Below, piece by piece: positions 1-5,070 of a stretch of DNA of 5,070 nucleotides. Source of the stretch: Chloroflexota bacterium. GTDB taxonomy: Bacteria > Chloroflexota > UBA6077 > CF-72. The position numbers were made by a program, and so were the translations under genes. Numbering within the stretch: the stretch's first letter is position 1; every line of letters begins with the position of its first letter. The notes beneath the pieces are model-generated. The model was not told the DNA's origin. It worked only from the letters and a program-made list of their open reading frames with translations, and did no database searches. The stretch lies in the NCBI GenBank assembly GCA_019242065.1, contig JAFAWJ010001009.1, positions 1 through 5,070 on the forward strand. Direction: 5' to 3'.

Positions 1-41
1 GGCTGCCCGTTGATGGTCAGCCGCACACTGTGTTCACTCAC
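1..41 (-). CDS. Start of a probable CoxS-type [2Fe-2S] subunit (partial, runs off left edge)
   Basis: Reading the minus strand from a GTG at 41, the frame stays open to the window edge and gives MSEHSVRLTINGQP (the last residue is Pro whatever the missing base). The pattern 'V-x-L-T-I/V-N-G-x-P' is typical of the first beta strand of the plant-ferredoxin-like domain in small subunits of CO dehydrogenase/xanthine dehydrogenase-family molybdenum hydroxylases. The cysteines that would bind the clusters lie outside the window, so this is a short-motif inference. The GTG shares GTGA with the stop of the upstream reductase gene (38-41), the same junction style as the next pair in this operon. A GGTGAAG about 5 nt upstream may act as a weak ribosome binding site. 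Any other beta-strand-first protein with an 'NGQP' turn remains possible. Confidence 0.5.
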   Translation of the reverse strand, partial: MSEHSVRLTINGQ

Positions 42-715
42 GACAGCTTCACCATATACCGCAGGAGCACTCCCCCGTCGGGCCACACGTCGACCGACGG
101 GGCCGCGAGCGCAATGGCCTGCTCACGTGGCAAGCCAGCACCGTCGGCCAGCGTGGGCGCGGTGGCGCCGCCGAAGATCAGGGGCCCGAGATAGACCTGA
201 ATCTCGTCGACCAGTCGCAGACGCAGGAGCTCGAAGTTGAGCGTGCCGCCGCCCTCGACCAGGACGCGCCGCGGGCCAAGTCGCGCCAGGACGGCCATCG
301 CCTGGACGAGATCGACGCGTTCGTCGCCAACCTCGTGAATTTCCACGTCCCCCATACCACCGTAAGAGGCACCTCGCGGTACGAACAGGATCACGCGTGA
401 CGGCCCACTCGTCAAAAAACGGCAGTCGGGCGCCAGATCCAGGTGCGACGCAACCGCGACTTTCGCGGGATTCTCGGGCAGGCCGCGAGCCAGACGCTCG
501 GCGCGCAGCGCGTCGGATTTGACCGTCAGCCGCGGATCCTCGTCGTGCAACGTGTGGCTGCCAACCATCACCGCGTCCACCGAGGCGCGCAGCTCGTCAA
601 CCCGCTGACGGTCACGGTCGGACGAGATCGCCGCCCCGCGCCGCTCGCGCGTATCGATCTTGCCATCGGCGCTGGCGGCCACGTTGAGGACGACGTACGG
701 CCGCGGGTGACTCAC
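38..715 (-). CDS. RibD C-terminal/ArfC-type pyrimidine reductase (riboflavin biosynthesis)
   Basis: A 225-residue stand-alone reductase of the RibD C-terminal, dihydrofolate-reductase-like fold. The family reduces the ribosylamino group of the 2,5-diamino (or deaminated) pyrimidine 5'-phosphate intermediate with NAD(P)H, in the cytoplasm. Visible motifs are VLNVAASADGKI (9-20, family A-x-S-x-DGKI), DAVMVGSHTLHDEDPRLTV (47-65, the VGxxTxxxDxPxLT block), VLVEGGGTLNFELL (151-164, the EGGxxL nucleotide/substrate loop), LVDEI (168-172) and PLIFGG (178-183). There is no N-terminal zinc deaminase domain, so it resembles archaeal/fungal-type single-domain reductases (about 220-250 aa) rather than bifunctional bacterial RibD. 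The start is GTG; its GTGA overlaps the response-regulator stop by 4 bp, with GGAG very close upstream, so translation is probably coupled. Because RibD-C paralogues also exist as general oxidoreductases, the exact substrate is less certain than the family. Confidence 0.85.
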   Translation of the reverse strand: MSHPRPYVVLNVAASADGKIDTRERRGAAISSDRDRQRVDELRASVDAVMVGSHTLHDEDPRLTVKSDALRAERLARGLPENPAKVAVASHLDLAPDCRFLTSGPSRVILFVPRGASYGGMGDVEIHEVGDERVDLVQAMAVLARLGPRRVLVEGGGTLNFELLRLRLVDEIQVYLGPLIFGGATAPTLADGAGLPREQAIALAAPSVDVWPDGGVLLRYMVKLS

Positions 716-1410
716 GTCTCCGGACGGAACCGATAGCCGACGGCTGGTTCGGTCAGGATCCAGCGGGGACGGTTCGGCTCGCGTTCCAGCTTGCGCCGCA
801 GCTGCGCGATGAACGTGCGTAGATTATCCAGCGCGTCCTCGTAGCCAGCCCCTAGCGCGGTTCGCAACAGGTAACCGTGGGTCAGCACGCGATCAGGATT
901 GGTGGCCAGCACGCGCAAGAGCTCGTATTCGGTCGGCGTGAGGTGGACCTCCCGACCGTCGACGCTCACCCGTCGGGCCAGCATGTCGATGACCAGGCCG
1001 CCGGCGCTAATGACTGGCTCGTCGTCCCGCCGAGCCTGGTCGCGGCGCAGCGCGGCGCGAATGCGCGCCAGCAGCTCCTCGGTGCCGAACGGCTTGGTGA
1101 TGTAGTCGTCCGCGCCGGCGTCGAGGGCCTGGACTTTCTGGTGTTCGTGCACGCGCGCCGACAGTACCAGGATCGGCACCCGACTCCAGTCACGCAGCCG
1201 CCGACACACCTCGACGCCGTCCATGCCAGGCAGCGCCAGGTCCAGCAGCACCACGTCGGGCCGCTCGGCGACGCACGCGTCCAGCGCGATGGGGCCCGAG
1301 GCGGCGGATCGGACGCGATACCCGTGACTCTCCAGGGCAGCGCGCACCGAACGAATGACGTGCGGATCGTCATCCACCATCAGAATGCTGGGCTCCTGGT
1401 CAACTGGCAT
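712..1410 (-). CDS. OmpR-family response regulator, KdpE-like
   Basis: A 232-residue two-domain DNA-binding response regulator. Receiver domain about 8-122: acidic pocket D13/D14, phospho-acceptor D57 in VVLLDLALPGMDG, the switch Ser S84 in ILVLSAR, and K106 in ITKPF. The winged-helix output domain at about 135-230 includes LTPTEYELLRVLA (157-169), the recognition region NLRTFIAQLRRKLE (196-209) and the C-terminal wing WILTEPAVGYRF (217-228). The 'LR-x-(Y/F)-(I/V)-x-x-LR-x-KLE' and 'PRW-(I/L)-x-TE-x-x-x-GYRF' patterns are closest to KdpE. I chose ATG 1410 rather than an in-frame start at 1464 because GGAGGTGG sits 8 nt upstream and because the receiver fold starts at about residue 8 from here. 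The gene begins inside the last codons of the kinase (11-bp overlap), its evident partner. No kdp transport genes are in view, so KdpE function should not be assumed. Confidence 0.9.
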   Translation of the reverse strand: MPVDQEPSILMVDDDPHVIRSVRAALESHGYRVRSAASGPIALDACVAERPDVVLLDLALPGMDGVEVCRRLRDWSRVPILVLSARVHEHQKVQALDAGADDYITKPFGTEELLARIRAALRRDQARRDDEPVISAGGLVIDMLARRVSVDGREVHLTPTEYELLRVLATNPDRVLTHGYLLRTALGAGYEDALDNLRTFIAQLRRKLEREPNRPRWILTEPAVGYRFRPET

Positions 1411-2455
1411 TGCTCGATCCACCTCCAGGCAGGTTGGGCACCAGCACGACGAAGCGGGCGCCACCCAGTGGACTGTCGTCGATCAGCACGTCACCGCCCT
1501 GGGCGGTAGCCGCCGCTCGAGCAATGGCCAGCCCCAGACCTGTTCCCACACCGTGATCGCCGAGCCGCTCGAACTTGGCAAAGATGCGCTCACGCGCCTC
1601 GCGAGGGATGCCCGGACCGCCATCGCTCACCTCGACGCGTACTGTACCGTTCTCGACCCGCCCCACGATCGAAACGGGCGTTCCCGAGGGCGTGTGCATG
1701 CCCACATTTTCGATGACGTTGCTCAGCACCTGGTCGAGCAAACCCGCGTCGAAGCGCGCCAGCGGCAACGTGTCGGGGACGTCGAAGCTCACCGGTCGAT
1801 CGGCCAGGATCGGAGTGCTGCGGTCCAGCACCGCGGCAACGATCTCGCCGAGGGCGTTCCACTGCGGATCGGGAGTAATGCCGGATTCCAGTCGGCTCAT
1901 GGCCAGGGCGTCGCCCACGAAGTGCACCAGGCGGTCGGCCTCGGCTTCGATGGTGCTCAGCAGCTCGCCGCGCGTGCTGTCGGCGAGCGGCATGCCGGGA
2001 TTGCGCAGCGTGGAGACCGAGGTCTTGATGGCCGTCAGCGGCGTCCGCAAGTCGTGGGAGACGATAGCCAGCGCTTCGTCACGCGAATGCAGCGCCACCT
2101 CGGCCTCGGTGCGTGCCTCGTTTGCGCGCTCGCGCGCGTGGCGCAGTCGCGCGTTCAACACGCCCAGCAGCACGGCCACCAGCACGAACGCGACCAGGTC
2201 CAGTGAGGTGCCCAGGGCACTGATGGCCAGGCTCCACTCCGGCTGCTCGAAGAAATAATCCAGCGACAGAAAGCCGAGACTGGTCGCCAGCGCGGCGGGC
2301 CAGAAGCCGCCAAACGACGCGGTGAGCGCCACGGCTACCAGCAACAGCAGCGGCGGAAAGTCGCCGTCATCCGGATAAATAGGCAGGGCGACGAGCGTCG
2401 CCAGGCCGACGCTCACCAGGGCAATGACGTACGGCGCCAGGCGCCGCTTCCACAC
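1400..2455 (-). CDS. Membrane sensor histidine kinase, short KdpD-like (DUF4118 + HisKA + HATPase)
   Basis: A 351-residue integral-membrane kinase. Four hydrophobic segments at about 8-27, 34-52, 53-69 and 84-102, with very short loops, match the DUF4118 membrane region of KdpD. A charged helical linker follows (about 101-128). The H-box is ALAIVSHDLRTPLTAIK with H134; the ATP-binding domain at about 235-340 has the N-box (N246, N250), the DGGPGIP box (D278-P284), FAKFERL, and the glycine-rich GVGTGLGLAI lid (302-311). Full KdpD is about 900 residues with an N-terminal KdpD domain, a USP domain and often a GAF; all of these are absent here. The Lys/Arg usual three residues after the second N-box Asn is Met253. 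Start is GTG 2455: a stop codon lies four codons upstream, and no Shine-Dalgarno is visible. A TAGCAT box 6 nt upstream fits a leaderless start. It presumably phosphorylates the overlapping response regulator; its stimulus is unknown. Confidence 0.9.
   Translation of the reverse strand: MWKRRLAPYVIALVSVGLATLVALPIYPDDGDFPPLLLLVAVALTASFGGFWPAALATSLGFLSLDYFFEQPEWSLAISALGTSLDLVAFVLVAVLLGVLNARLRHARERANEARTEAEVALHSRDEALAIVSHDLRTPLTAIKTSVSTLRNPGMPLADSTRGELLSTIEAEADRLVHFVGDALAMSRLESGITPDPQWNALGEIVAAVLDRSTPILADRPVSFDVPDTLPLARFDAGLLDQVLSNVIENVGMHTPSGTPVSIVGRVENGTVRVEVSDGGPGIPREARERIFAKFERLGDHGVGTGLGLAIARAAATAQGGDVLIDDSPLGGARFVVLVPNLPGGGSSNAS
1419..1426 (-). promoter_or_regulatory. Strong ribosome binding site for the response regulator
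   Basis: On the minus strand GGAGGTGG ends 8 nt before ATG 1410, inside the kinase coding sequence. It is the best Shine-Dalgarno match in the window and decides the response-regulator start. It suggests re-initiation or independent initiation within the kinase tail, raising regulator over kinase output. Confidence 0.75.
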
Positions 2456-2461
2456 ACGCCG

Positions 2462-2467
2462 ATGCTA
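2462..2467 (-). promoter_or_regulatory. Possible -10 box of the kinase operon
   Basis: The minus strand reads TAGCAT (matching T, A, A, T of TATAAT) with 6 nt between it and the GTG at 2455. That spacing would put transcription start at or next to the start codon, i.e. a leaderless mRNA. This agrees with the lack of a Shine-Dalgarno. No convincing -35 hexamer is seen, so the call rests on a short motif and its spacing. Confidence 0.35.
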
Positions 2468-2490
2468 ACTGCCTGGTAGCGCCTCAGAGC

Positions 2491-2496
2491 TAGTAT
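2491..2496 (+). promoter_or_regulatory. Possible -10 box for the 6-phosphogluconolactonase gene
   Basis: TAGTAT lies in the 63-bp divergent intergenic region. Transcription would begin near 2502-2504, leaving a leader of about 15 nt before ATG 2519. It stands back to back with the opposite-facing TAGCAT box at 2462-2467, with 23 bp between them, so the two promoters would share upstream DNA. No good -35 is visible. Confidence 0.35.
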
Positions 2497-2518
2497 TGAC
2501 GTGAGTCTACATACCTGC

Positions 2519-3256
2519 ATGACCGTGATTCGCGTTCTTCCGGATCCCGCGGCGCTGGCGGACGCCGCTGCCCGACACATCGTCGAACAAGCCCAGGCGG
2601 CGATCGATGCCCGCGGCGCCTTCAGCATCGCCCTGTCGGGTGGGTCGACGCCACGCGACCTGCATCGCCGCCTGGCCAGCTCGCCCCTTCGCGAGCAGAT
2701 CGATTGGACACGTGTCCACGTGTTCTTCGGCGACGAGCGCTGCGTGCCGCCCGACGATGCGCAGAGCAACTATCGCATGGCGGACGAGACGCTGCTCAGC
2801 CGGGTCGACATCCCGGCGGCACACGTCCACCGCATGCGCGGCGAGCTGCCGCCCGATGACGCCGCCGTCGACTACCAGCGGCAGCTCGAAACGTTCTTCA
2901 ACACCGAGCCGCCGCGCCTGGACATGATCCTGCTGGGCATGGGCGACAATGGCCACACCGCCTCGCTCTTTCCCGGGCTGACCGCGCTTCACGAGCAAAA
3001 GCGCTGGGTCGTCGCCGAATACGTGCCCGAGGTGGGCATGTGGCGAATCTCGCTGACGCCCGTCGTCCTGAACCTCGGTCGCGAGGTGGTCTTCCTGGTT
3101 GCCGGAGATGCCAAGGCCAGCATGCTCCAGCAAGTCCTCGAGGGGCCGTATGCGCCGGACGAGCGTCCGGCTCAGATCGTCAGACCGACACCCGGCGAAG
3201 CGATCTGGATGGTCGACACCGCCGCGGCGGGCAAGCTGAGTCCGCCTTCGGGCTGA
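2519..3256 (+). CDS. pgl: 6-phosphogluconolactonase (DevB/Pgl type)
   Basis: A 245-residue cytoplasmic enzyme, the usual length for the family. It hydrolyses 6-phospho-glucono-1,5-lactone to 6-phosphogluconate, the second step of the oxidative pentose phosphate pathway. Diagnostic motifs are all present: FSIALSGGSTPRDLH (35-49), VHVFFGDERCVPPDDAQSNYRM (66-87), ILLGMGDNGHTASLFPG (137-153), VFLVAGDAKA (191-200) and the C-terminal W-M-V-D-x-A-A (230-236). These set it apart from the related glucosamine-6-phosphate deaminases. ATG 2519 places the typical opening 'xxIRVLPDPxALA' at the N-terminus; a GTG at 2501 would add six residues (MSLHTC) that do not look like the family. There is no Shine-Dalgarno. 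No zwf, gnd or tal is adjacent on the visible right side, so it appears detached from its pathway partners and is followed by an apparently unrelated hydrolase/transporter unit. Confidence 0.95.
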   Translation: MTVIRVLPDPAALADAAARHIVEQAQAAIDARGAFSIALSGGSTPRDLHRRLASSPLREQIDWTRVHVFFGDERCVPPDDAQSNYRMADETLLSRVDIPAAHVHRMRGELPPDDAAVDYQRQLETFFNTEPPRLDMILLGMGDNGHTASLFPGLTALHEQKRWVVAEYVPEVGMWRISLTPVVLNLGREVVFLVAGDAKASMLQQVLEGPYAPDERPAQIVRPTPGEAIWMVDTAAAGKLSPPSG

Positions 3257-3267
3257 TTCGAAGCCCG
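3249..3267 (+). other. Small hairpin across the pgl stop codon
   Basis: CGGGCT (3249-3254) pairs perfectly with AGCCCG (3262-3267) around a 7-nt loop that contains most of the stop codon. A competing stem, CCCGG (3264-3268) with CCGGG (3282-3286), uses the same bases. Neither stem is followed by a T-run, so this is not a clear intrinsic terminator; it may limit read-through into the next gene or be a chance product of high GC. Confidence 0.25.
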
Positions 3268-3274
3268 GTCCTAG

Positions 3275-3280
3275 TACACT
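3275..3280 (+). promoter_or_regulatory. Possible -10 box ahead of the DUF6282-type gene
   Basis: TACACT, preceded by an overlapping TAGTAC (3272-3277), lies 10 nt before ATG 3291 in the 34-bp gap. Start of transcription near 3287 would give a leader of only a few bases. The ATG has no good Shine-Dalgarno. The shared CTAGTA here and before pgl (2490-2495) is suggestive, but the -35 is not recognisable. Confidence 0.3.
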
Positions 3281-3290
3281 CCCGGGTAGC

Positions 3291-4217
3291 ATGGCTGACC
3301 CGAAGACCGTCGAAGGCCTGCTGGAAGGTGCCTTCGACACCCACATCCACAGCGCTCCCGACGTCTTGCCTCGCAAGTTCAACGACATCGAGCTCGCGCG
3401 GCGCTTCAAGGCCCGCCACATGGCGGGCTTTGTGCTGAAGTCGCACTACATCTGTACTGCCGACCGCGCCACACTGGTCAACGAGATCGTGCCCGGCGTG
3501 CAGGCATTTGGCGCGATTGCCCTCAACAACTCGGTCGGCGGCCTCAACCCGCTCGCCCTGGATATCGCCGGGCGCCTCGGCACGCGCGTGTGTTGGCTGC
3601 CGTCGGTTGACAACGCCAACGAGCTCGAGGCCATCGCCGGTCAGCGCGACGAAAGCAAGCTCCCGTACTGGATGAGCATCGCCCGCGAGATGCGCGCCCT
3701 CGGCATTGCTGGCTCGTTCCTGAACGTGACCGAAGACGGCCGCGTGACCGACGCGACGCGGCAGTGCCTGGAAATCATCGCCAAGCACGACATGGTGCTC
3801 GCGACCTCGCACATCCGCCCATCCGAGGTGTTGCCCGTGGTCAAGGCGGCACAGGACGTGGGCGTCAAGCGTATCGTGATCACCCATCCCGAGTTCCCGA
3901 CGACCCTGCTGAGCATTCCCGAGCAGCAGGAGCTGGCGCGCTACGGGGTGTACTTCGAGCGCTGCTTCACCACGCCCAATACGGGCAAGATCAGCTGGGA
4001 GCAGGTGTACGCCAACATCCGTGAGGTTGGGCCGGAGAGCACCATCCTGGCGACGGACCTGGGCCAGACGACGGCGCCGTATCCCGACGAGGGCCTGGGC
4101 ATGTTCATCGACCGGCTGCTCGACAACGGCTTTGCCGAGGCCGACGTTCGCGGGATGGTCCGCGACAACCCCGCACAAGTTCTGGGCGTCAAATCCGGCG
4201 CCACCGTCGCCGCCTGA
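3291..4217 (+). CDS. DUF6282-type amidohydrolase-like metal-dependent hydrolase, substrate unknown
   Basis: A 308-residue protein that I place in the DUF6282 group of amidohydrolase-superfamily-like TIM barrels from its opening FDTHIHSAPDVLPRKF (15-30) and the strand FVLKSHY (47-53). Candidate metal ligands occur in the classic order: H18 and H20 (HxH after strand 1), K50 (possible carboxylated lysine) or H52, H174 (ATSH), H199 (VITHP) and D256 (LATDLGQ). The tail MVRDNPAQVLGV (289-300) is like the 'NPA-x-x-LG' helix common at the end of amidohydrolases. No signal peptide or membrane segment is seen, so it should be cytoplasmic. It starts with ATG and ends 6 bp before a LivG-type ATPase gene. 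The arrangement suggests it acts on something imported by that transporter, such as an amide, lactam, lactone or cyclic imide; this is inference. The family has no reaction I can name with confidence. Confidence 0.75.
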   Translation: MADPKTVEGLLEGAFDTHIHSAPDVLPRKFNDIELARRFKARHMAGFVLKSHYICTADRATLVNEIVPGVQAFGAIALNNSVGGLNPLALDIAGRLGTRVCWLPSVDNANELEAIAGQRDESKLPYWMSIAREMRALGIAGSFLNVTEDGRVTDATRQCLEIIAKHDMVLATSHIRPSEVLPVVKAAQDVGVKRIVITHPEFPTTLLSIPEQQELARYGVYFERCFTTPNTGKISWEQVYANIREVGPESTILATDLGQTTAPYPDEGLGMFIDRLLDNGFAEADVRGMVRDNPAQVLGVKSGATVAA

Positions 4218-4223
4218 CCGACG

Positions 4224-4982
4224 GTGGAAACCGCGGCTTTACTCTCGACCCGCGGCTTGTCCAAATCATATGGGCAGTTCAAGGCCGTTGACGGCGTCGA
4301 CCTGGACGTACGCGAGCACGACATCCACGTCTTCATCGGGCCTAACGGCGCTGGCAAGTCGACCGTCCTCAACTTGCTCGGCGGCCAGATTTTGCCAACC
4401 TCCGGCGACATCATCTTCGACGGCAAGGCCCTCGGCACCAGCACCCCCAGCTCACGCGCCCGCGCCGGCATCGGCCGCTCCTTTCAGCTGACCAGCATCA
4501 TCCCCGGCTTCACCTGTCTCGAAAACGTAGTCCTCGCCGTCCAGGCTCATCGCGGCCTGTTCGGCCTCCTCCGACTCAAAAGCAAAGCCGACGACGTGGC
4601 GCTGGCCACCGACCTGCTCACCCTGGTCGACCTGCGTCCAGCCGCGAACGTGCCCGCCGAGCTGCTGTCCCACGGTCAGCAGCGGCAGCTCGAAATCGCC
4701 GTGGCCCTCGGCGGCCGCCCGCGCCTGCTGCTCCTCGACGAGCCCAGCTCCGGCATGAGCGCCCACGAGCGCGCGCGCCTCGGAGACCTGCTCAAACGCG
4801 TGGTCGTCTCAAACTCGGCGACCGTCGTCATGGCCGAGCACGACGTGCACGTCGTGCGCAGTGTGGCCAATCGCGTGACGGCCTTCGCCGAAGGCAAAAA
4901 GCTAGCCGAGGGCAGCGCCGACGAGGTCTTCGACTCGGCCGACGTTCGGCGCGTGTTCCTGCGCGGTCGCCGCGATGCTTGA
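4224..4982 (+). CDS. LivG-type ABC transporter ATP-binding protein (HAAT family)
   Basis: A 252-residue ATPase subunit of the branched-chain amino acid/amide (HAAT) importer family, peripheral on the inner face of the membrane. In order: Walker A GPNGAGKST (39-47), Q-loop RSFQLT with Q88, ABC signature LSHGQQRQLEIA (148-159), Walker B RLLLLDEP with catalytic E173 (167-174), D-loop SSGMS (175-179) and switch H206 in AEHD. The phrase 'GIGRSFQ...I.PGFTCLENV' and the signature 'GQQRQLEIA' are hallmarks of LivG/BraF/UrtD rather than other ABC ATPases. Typical LivG is 250-260 aa, so it is full length. The start is GTG 4224, 6 bp after the hydrolase stop, without a clear Shine-Dalgarno; translational coupling is likely. 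Its end overlaps the LivF-type gene by 8 bp. Substrate class cannot be read from the ATPase; urea, amides, aromatic acids and amino acids are all known for the family. Confidence 0.92.
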   Translation: METAALLSTRGLSKSYGQFKAVDGVDLDVREHDIHVFIGPNGAGKSTVLNLLGGQILPTSGDIIFDGKALGTSTPSSRARAGIGRSFQLTSIIPGFTCLENVVLAVQAHRGLFGLLRLKSKADDVALATDLLTLVDLRPAANVPAELLSHGQQRQLEIAVALGGRPRLLLLDEPSSGMSAHERARLGDLLKRVVVSNSATVVMAEHDVHVVRSVANRVTAFAEGKKLAEGSADEVFDSADVRRVFLRGRRDA

Positions 4983-5070
4983 GGTCAAGGATCTGCACGC
5001 TTTCTACGGCGCGAGCCACGTCGTGCAAGGCATCAGCTTCTCCATCGCCCAGGGGGAGGCGGTGGCGCTC
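4975..5070 (+). CDS. LivF-type ABC transporter ATP-binding protein (partial, runs off right edge)
   Basis: ATG 4975 opens a frame to the edge, giving 32 residues beginning MLEVKDLHAFYGASHVVQGI, the standard opening of LivF/BraG ATPases ('MLxVxxLxxxYGxSHVLxGVS'), with the aromatic A-loop residue Y11. The visible part ends in GEAVAL, just before where the Walker A motif (GxNGAGKTT) should begin. It overlaps the LivG-type gene by 8 bp in a different frame, the usual livG-livF order. The transporter permeases (LivH/LivM) and binding protein are not in the window and would be expected further right. Confidence 0.88.
   Translation, partial: MLEVKDLHAFYGASHVVQGISFSIAQGEAVAL

Noticed and set aside
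1411..1464. An 18-residue N-terminal extension of the response regulator from a start at 1464
   Set aside because: The extension (Cys/Pro/Trp-rich) is unlike any receiver domain, lies wholly within the kinase gene, and skips the strong GGAGGTGG site 8 nt before ATG 1410.
1355..2206. Open frame on the plus strand opposite the kinase (283 codons)
   Set aside because: His/Gln/Arg-rich low-information translation, typical of the reverse strand of a GC-rich gene; no domain seen.
712..2455. Naming the pair kdpD/kdpE outright
   Set aside because: The similarity is to family only: the kinase lacks the KdpD N-terminal domains and no kdpFABC genes are visible.
2501..2518. GTG 2501 as the start of 6-phosphogluconolactonase
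   Set aside because: It adds MSLHTC, which does not match the family opening, and it falls at or just upstream of the likely transcription start set by the TAGTAT box. It is not excluded.
2456..2518. Riboswitch (for example FMN) upstream of the operon that includes the flavin-pathway gene
   Set aside because: The intergenic region is too short and shows no conserved multi-stem layout; the reductase gene itself has no leader because it overlaps the gene before it.
2507..3421. Long open frame on the minus strand opposite pgl (304 codons)
   Set aside because: It is a high-GC antisense shadow; the plus-strand frame carries all 6-phosphogluconolactonase motifs.
3180..4178. Long open frame on the minus strand opposite the hydrolase gene (332 codons)
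   Set aside because: It mirrors the codon-position bias of the plus-strand gene, shows no recognisable domain, and the plus-strand frame has clear family motifs and metal ligands.
1..5070. CRISPR arrays, tRNA/rRNA genes, insertion sequences, phage or defence genes
   Set aside because: No regular repeats, cloverleaf-like sequences, transposase motifs or terminal inverted repeats were seen, and coding sequence fills nearly the whole window.

Overview
This GC-rich, gene-dense window holds eight genes (two cut by the edges) in two back-to-back blocks that diverge from a short intergenic region at about 2456-2518. GTG starts are common, most neighbouring genes overlap or nearly touch, and only one gene (the response regulator) has a strong Shine-Dalgarno sequence. 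Several first genes have a TAnnnT box just upstream, as in leaderless or short-leader transcripts. This suggests a high-GC bacterium of the Chloroflexota/Dormibacterota or actinobacterial type. That placement is inferred from style and gene content only; no marker gene is present.

Leftward block (minus strand, 2455 down to 1): a membrane histidine kinase with a DUF4118-type four-helix region like the C-terminal half of KdpD; an OmpR/KdpE-type response regulator overlapping it by 11 bp; a stand-alone RibD-C/ArfC-type pyrimidine reductase of riboflavin synthesis overlapping by a GTGA; and, by a second GTGA overlap, the first 13-14 codons of another gene. The start of that last gene looks like the N-terminal strand of a CoxS-type [2Fe-2S] subunit of a molybdenum hydroxylase. 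All four are probably one translationally coupled operon. No kdpFABC genes are visible, so the target of the two-component system is unknown.

Rightward block (plus strand, 2519 to 5070): 6-phosphogluconolactonase (oxidative pentose phosphate pathway); then, after 34 bp with a possible internal promoter and small hairpins, a DUF6282-type amidohydrolase-like protein with a complete set of candidate metal ligands. Only 6 bp later come a LivG-type ABC ATPase and, overlapping it by 8 bp, the start of a LivF-type ATPase that runs off the right edge. The last three look like an uptake-plus-hydrolysis unit: a HAAT (branched-chain amino acid/amide) transporter coupled to a hydrolase of unknown substrate.

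I see no RNA genes, mobile elements, CRISPR arrays or long repeats. No non-coding stretch exceeds about 65 bp. The points most worth following up are the uncharacterised hydrolase linked to the Liv transporter, and the KdpDE-like pair coupled to a flavin-pathway enzyme and a putative Fe-S subunit.
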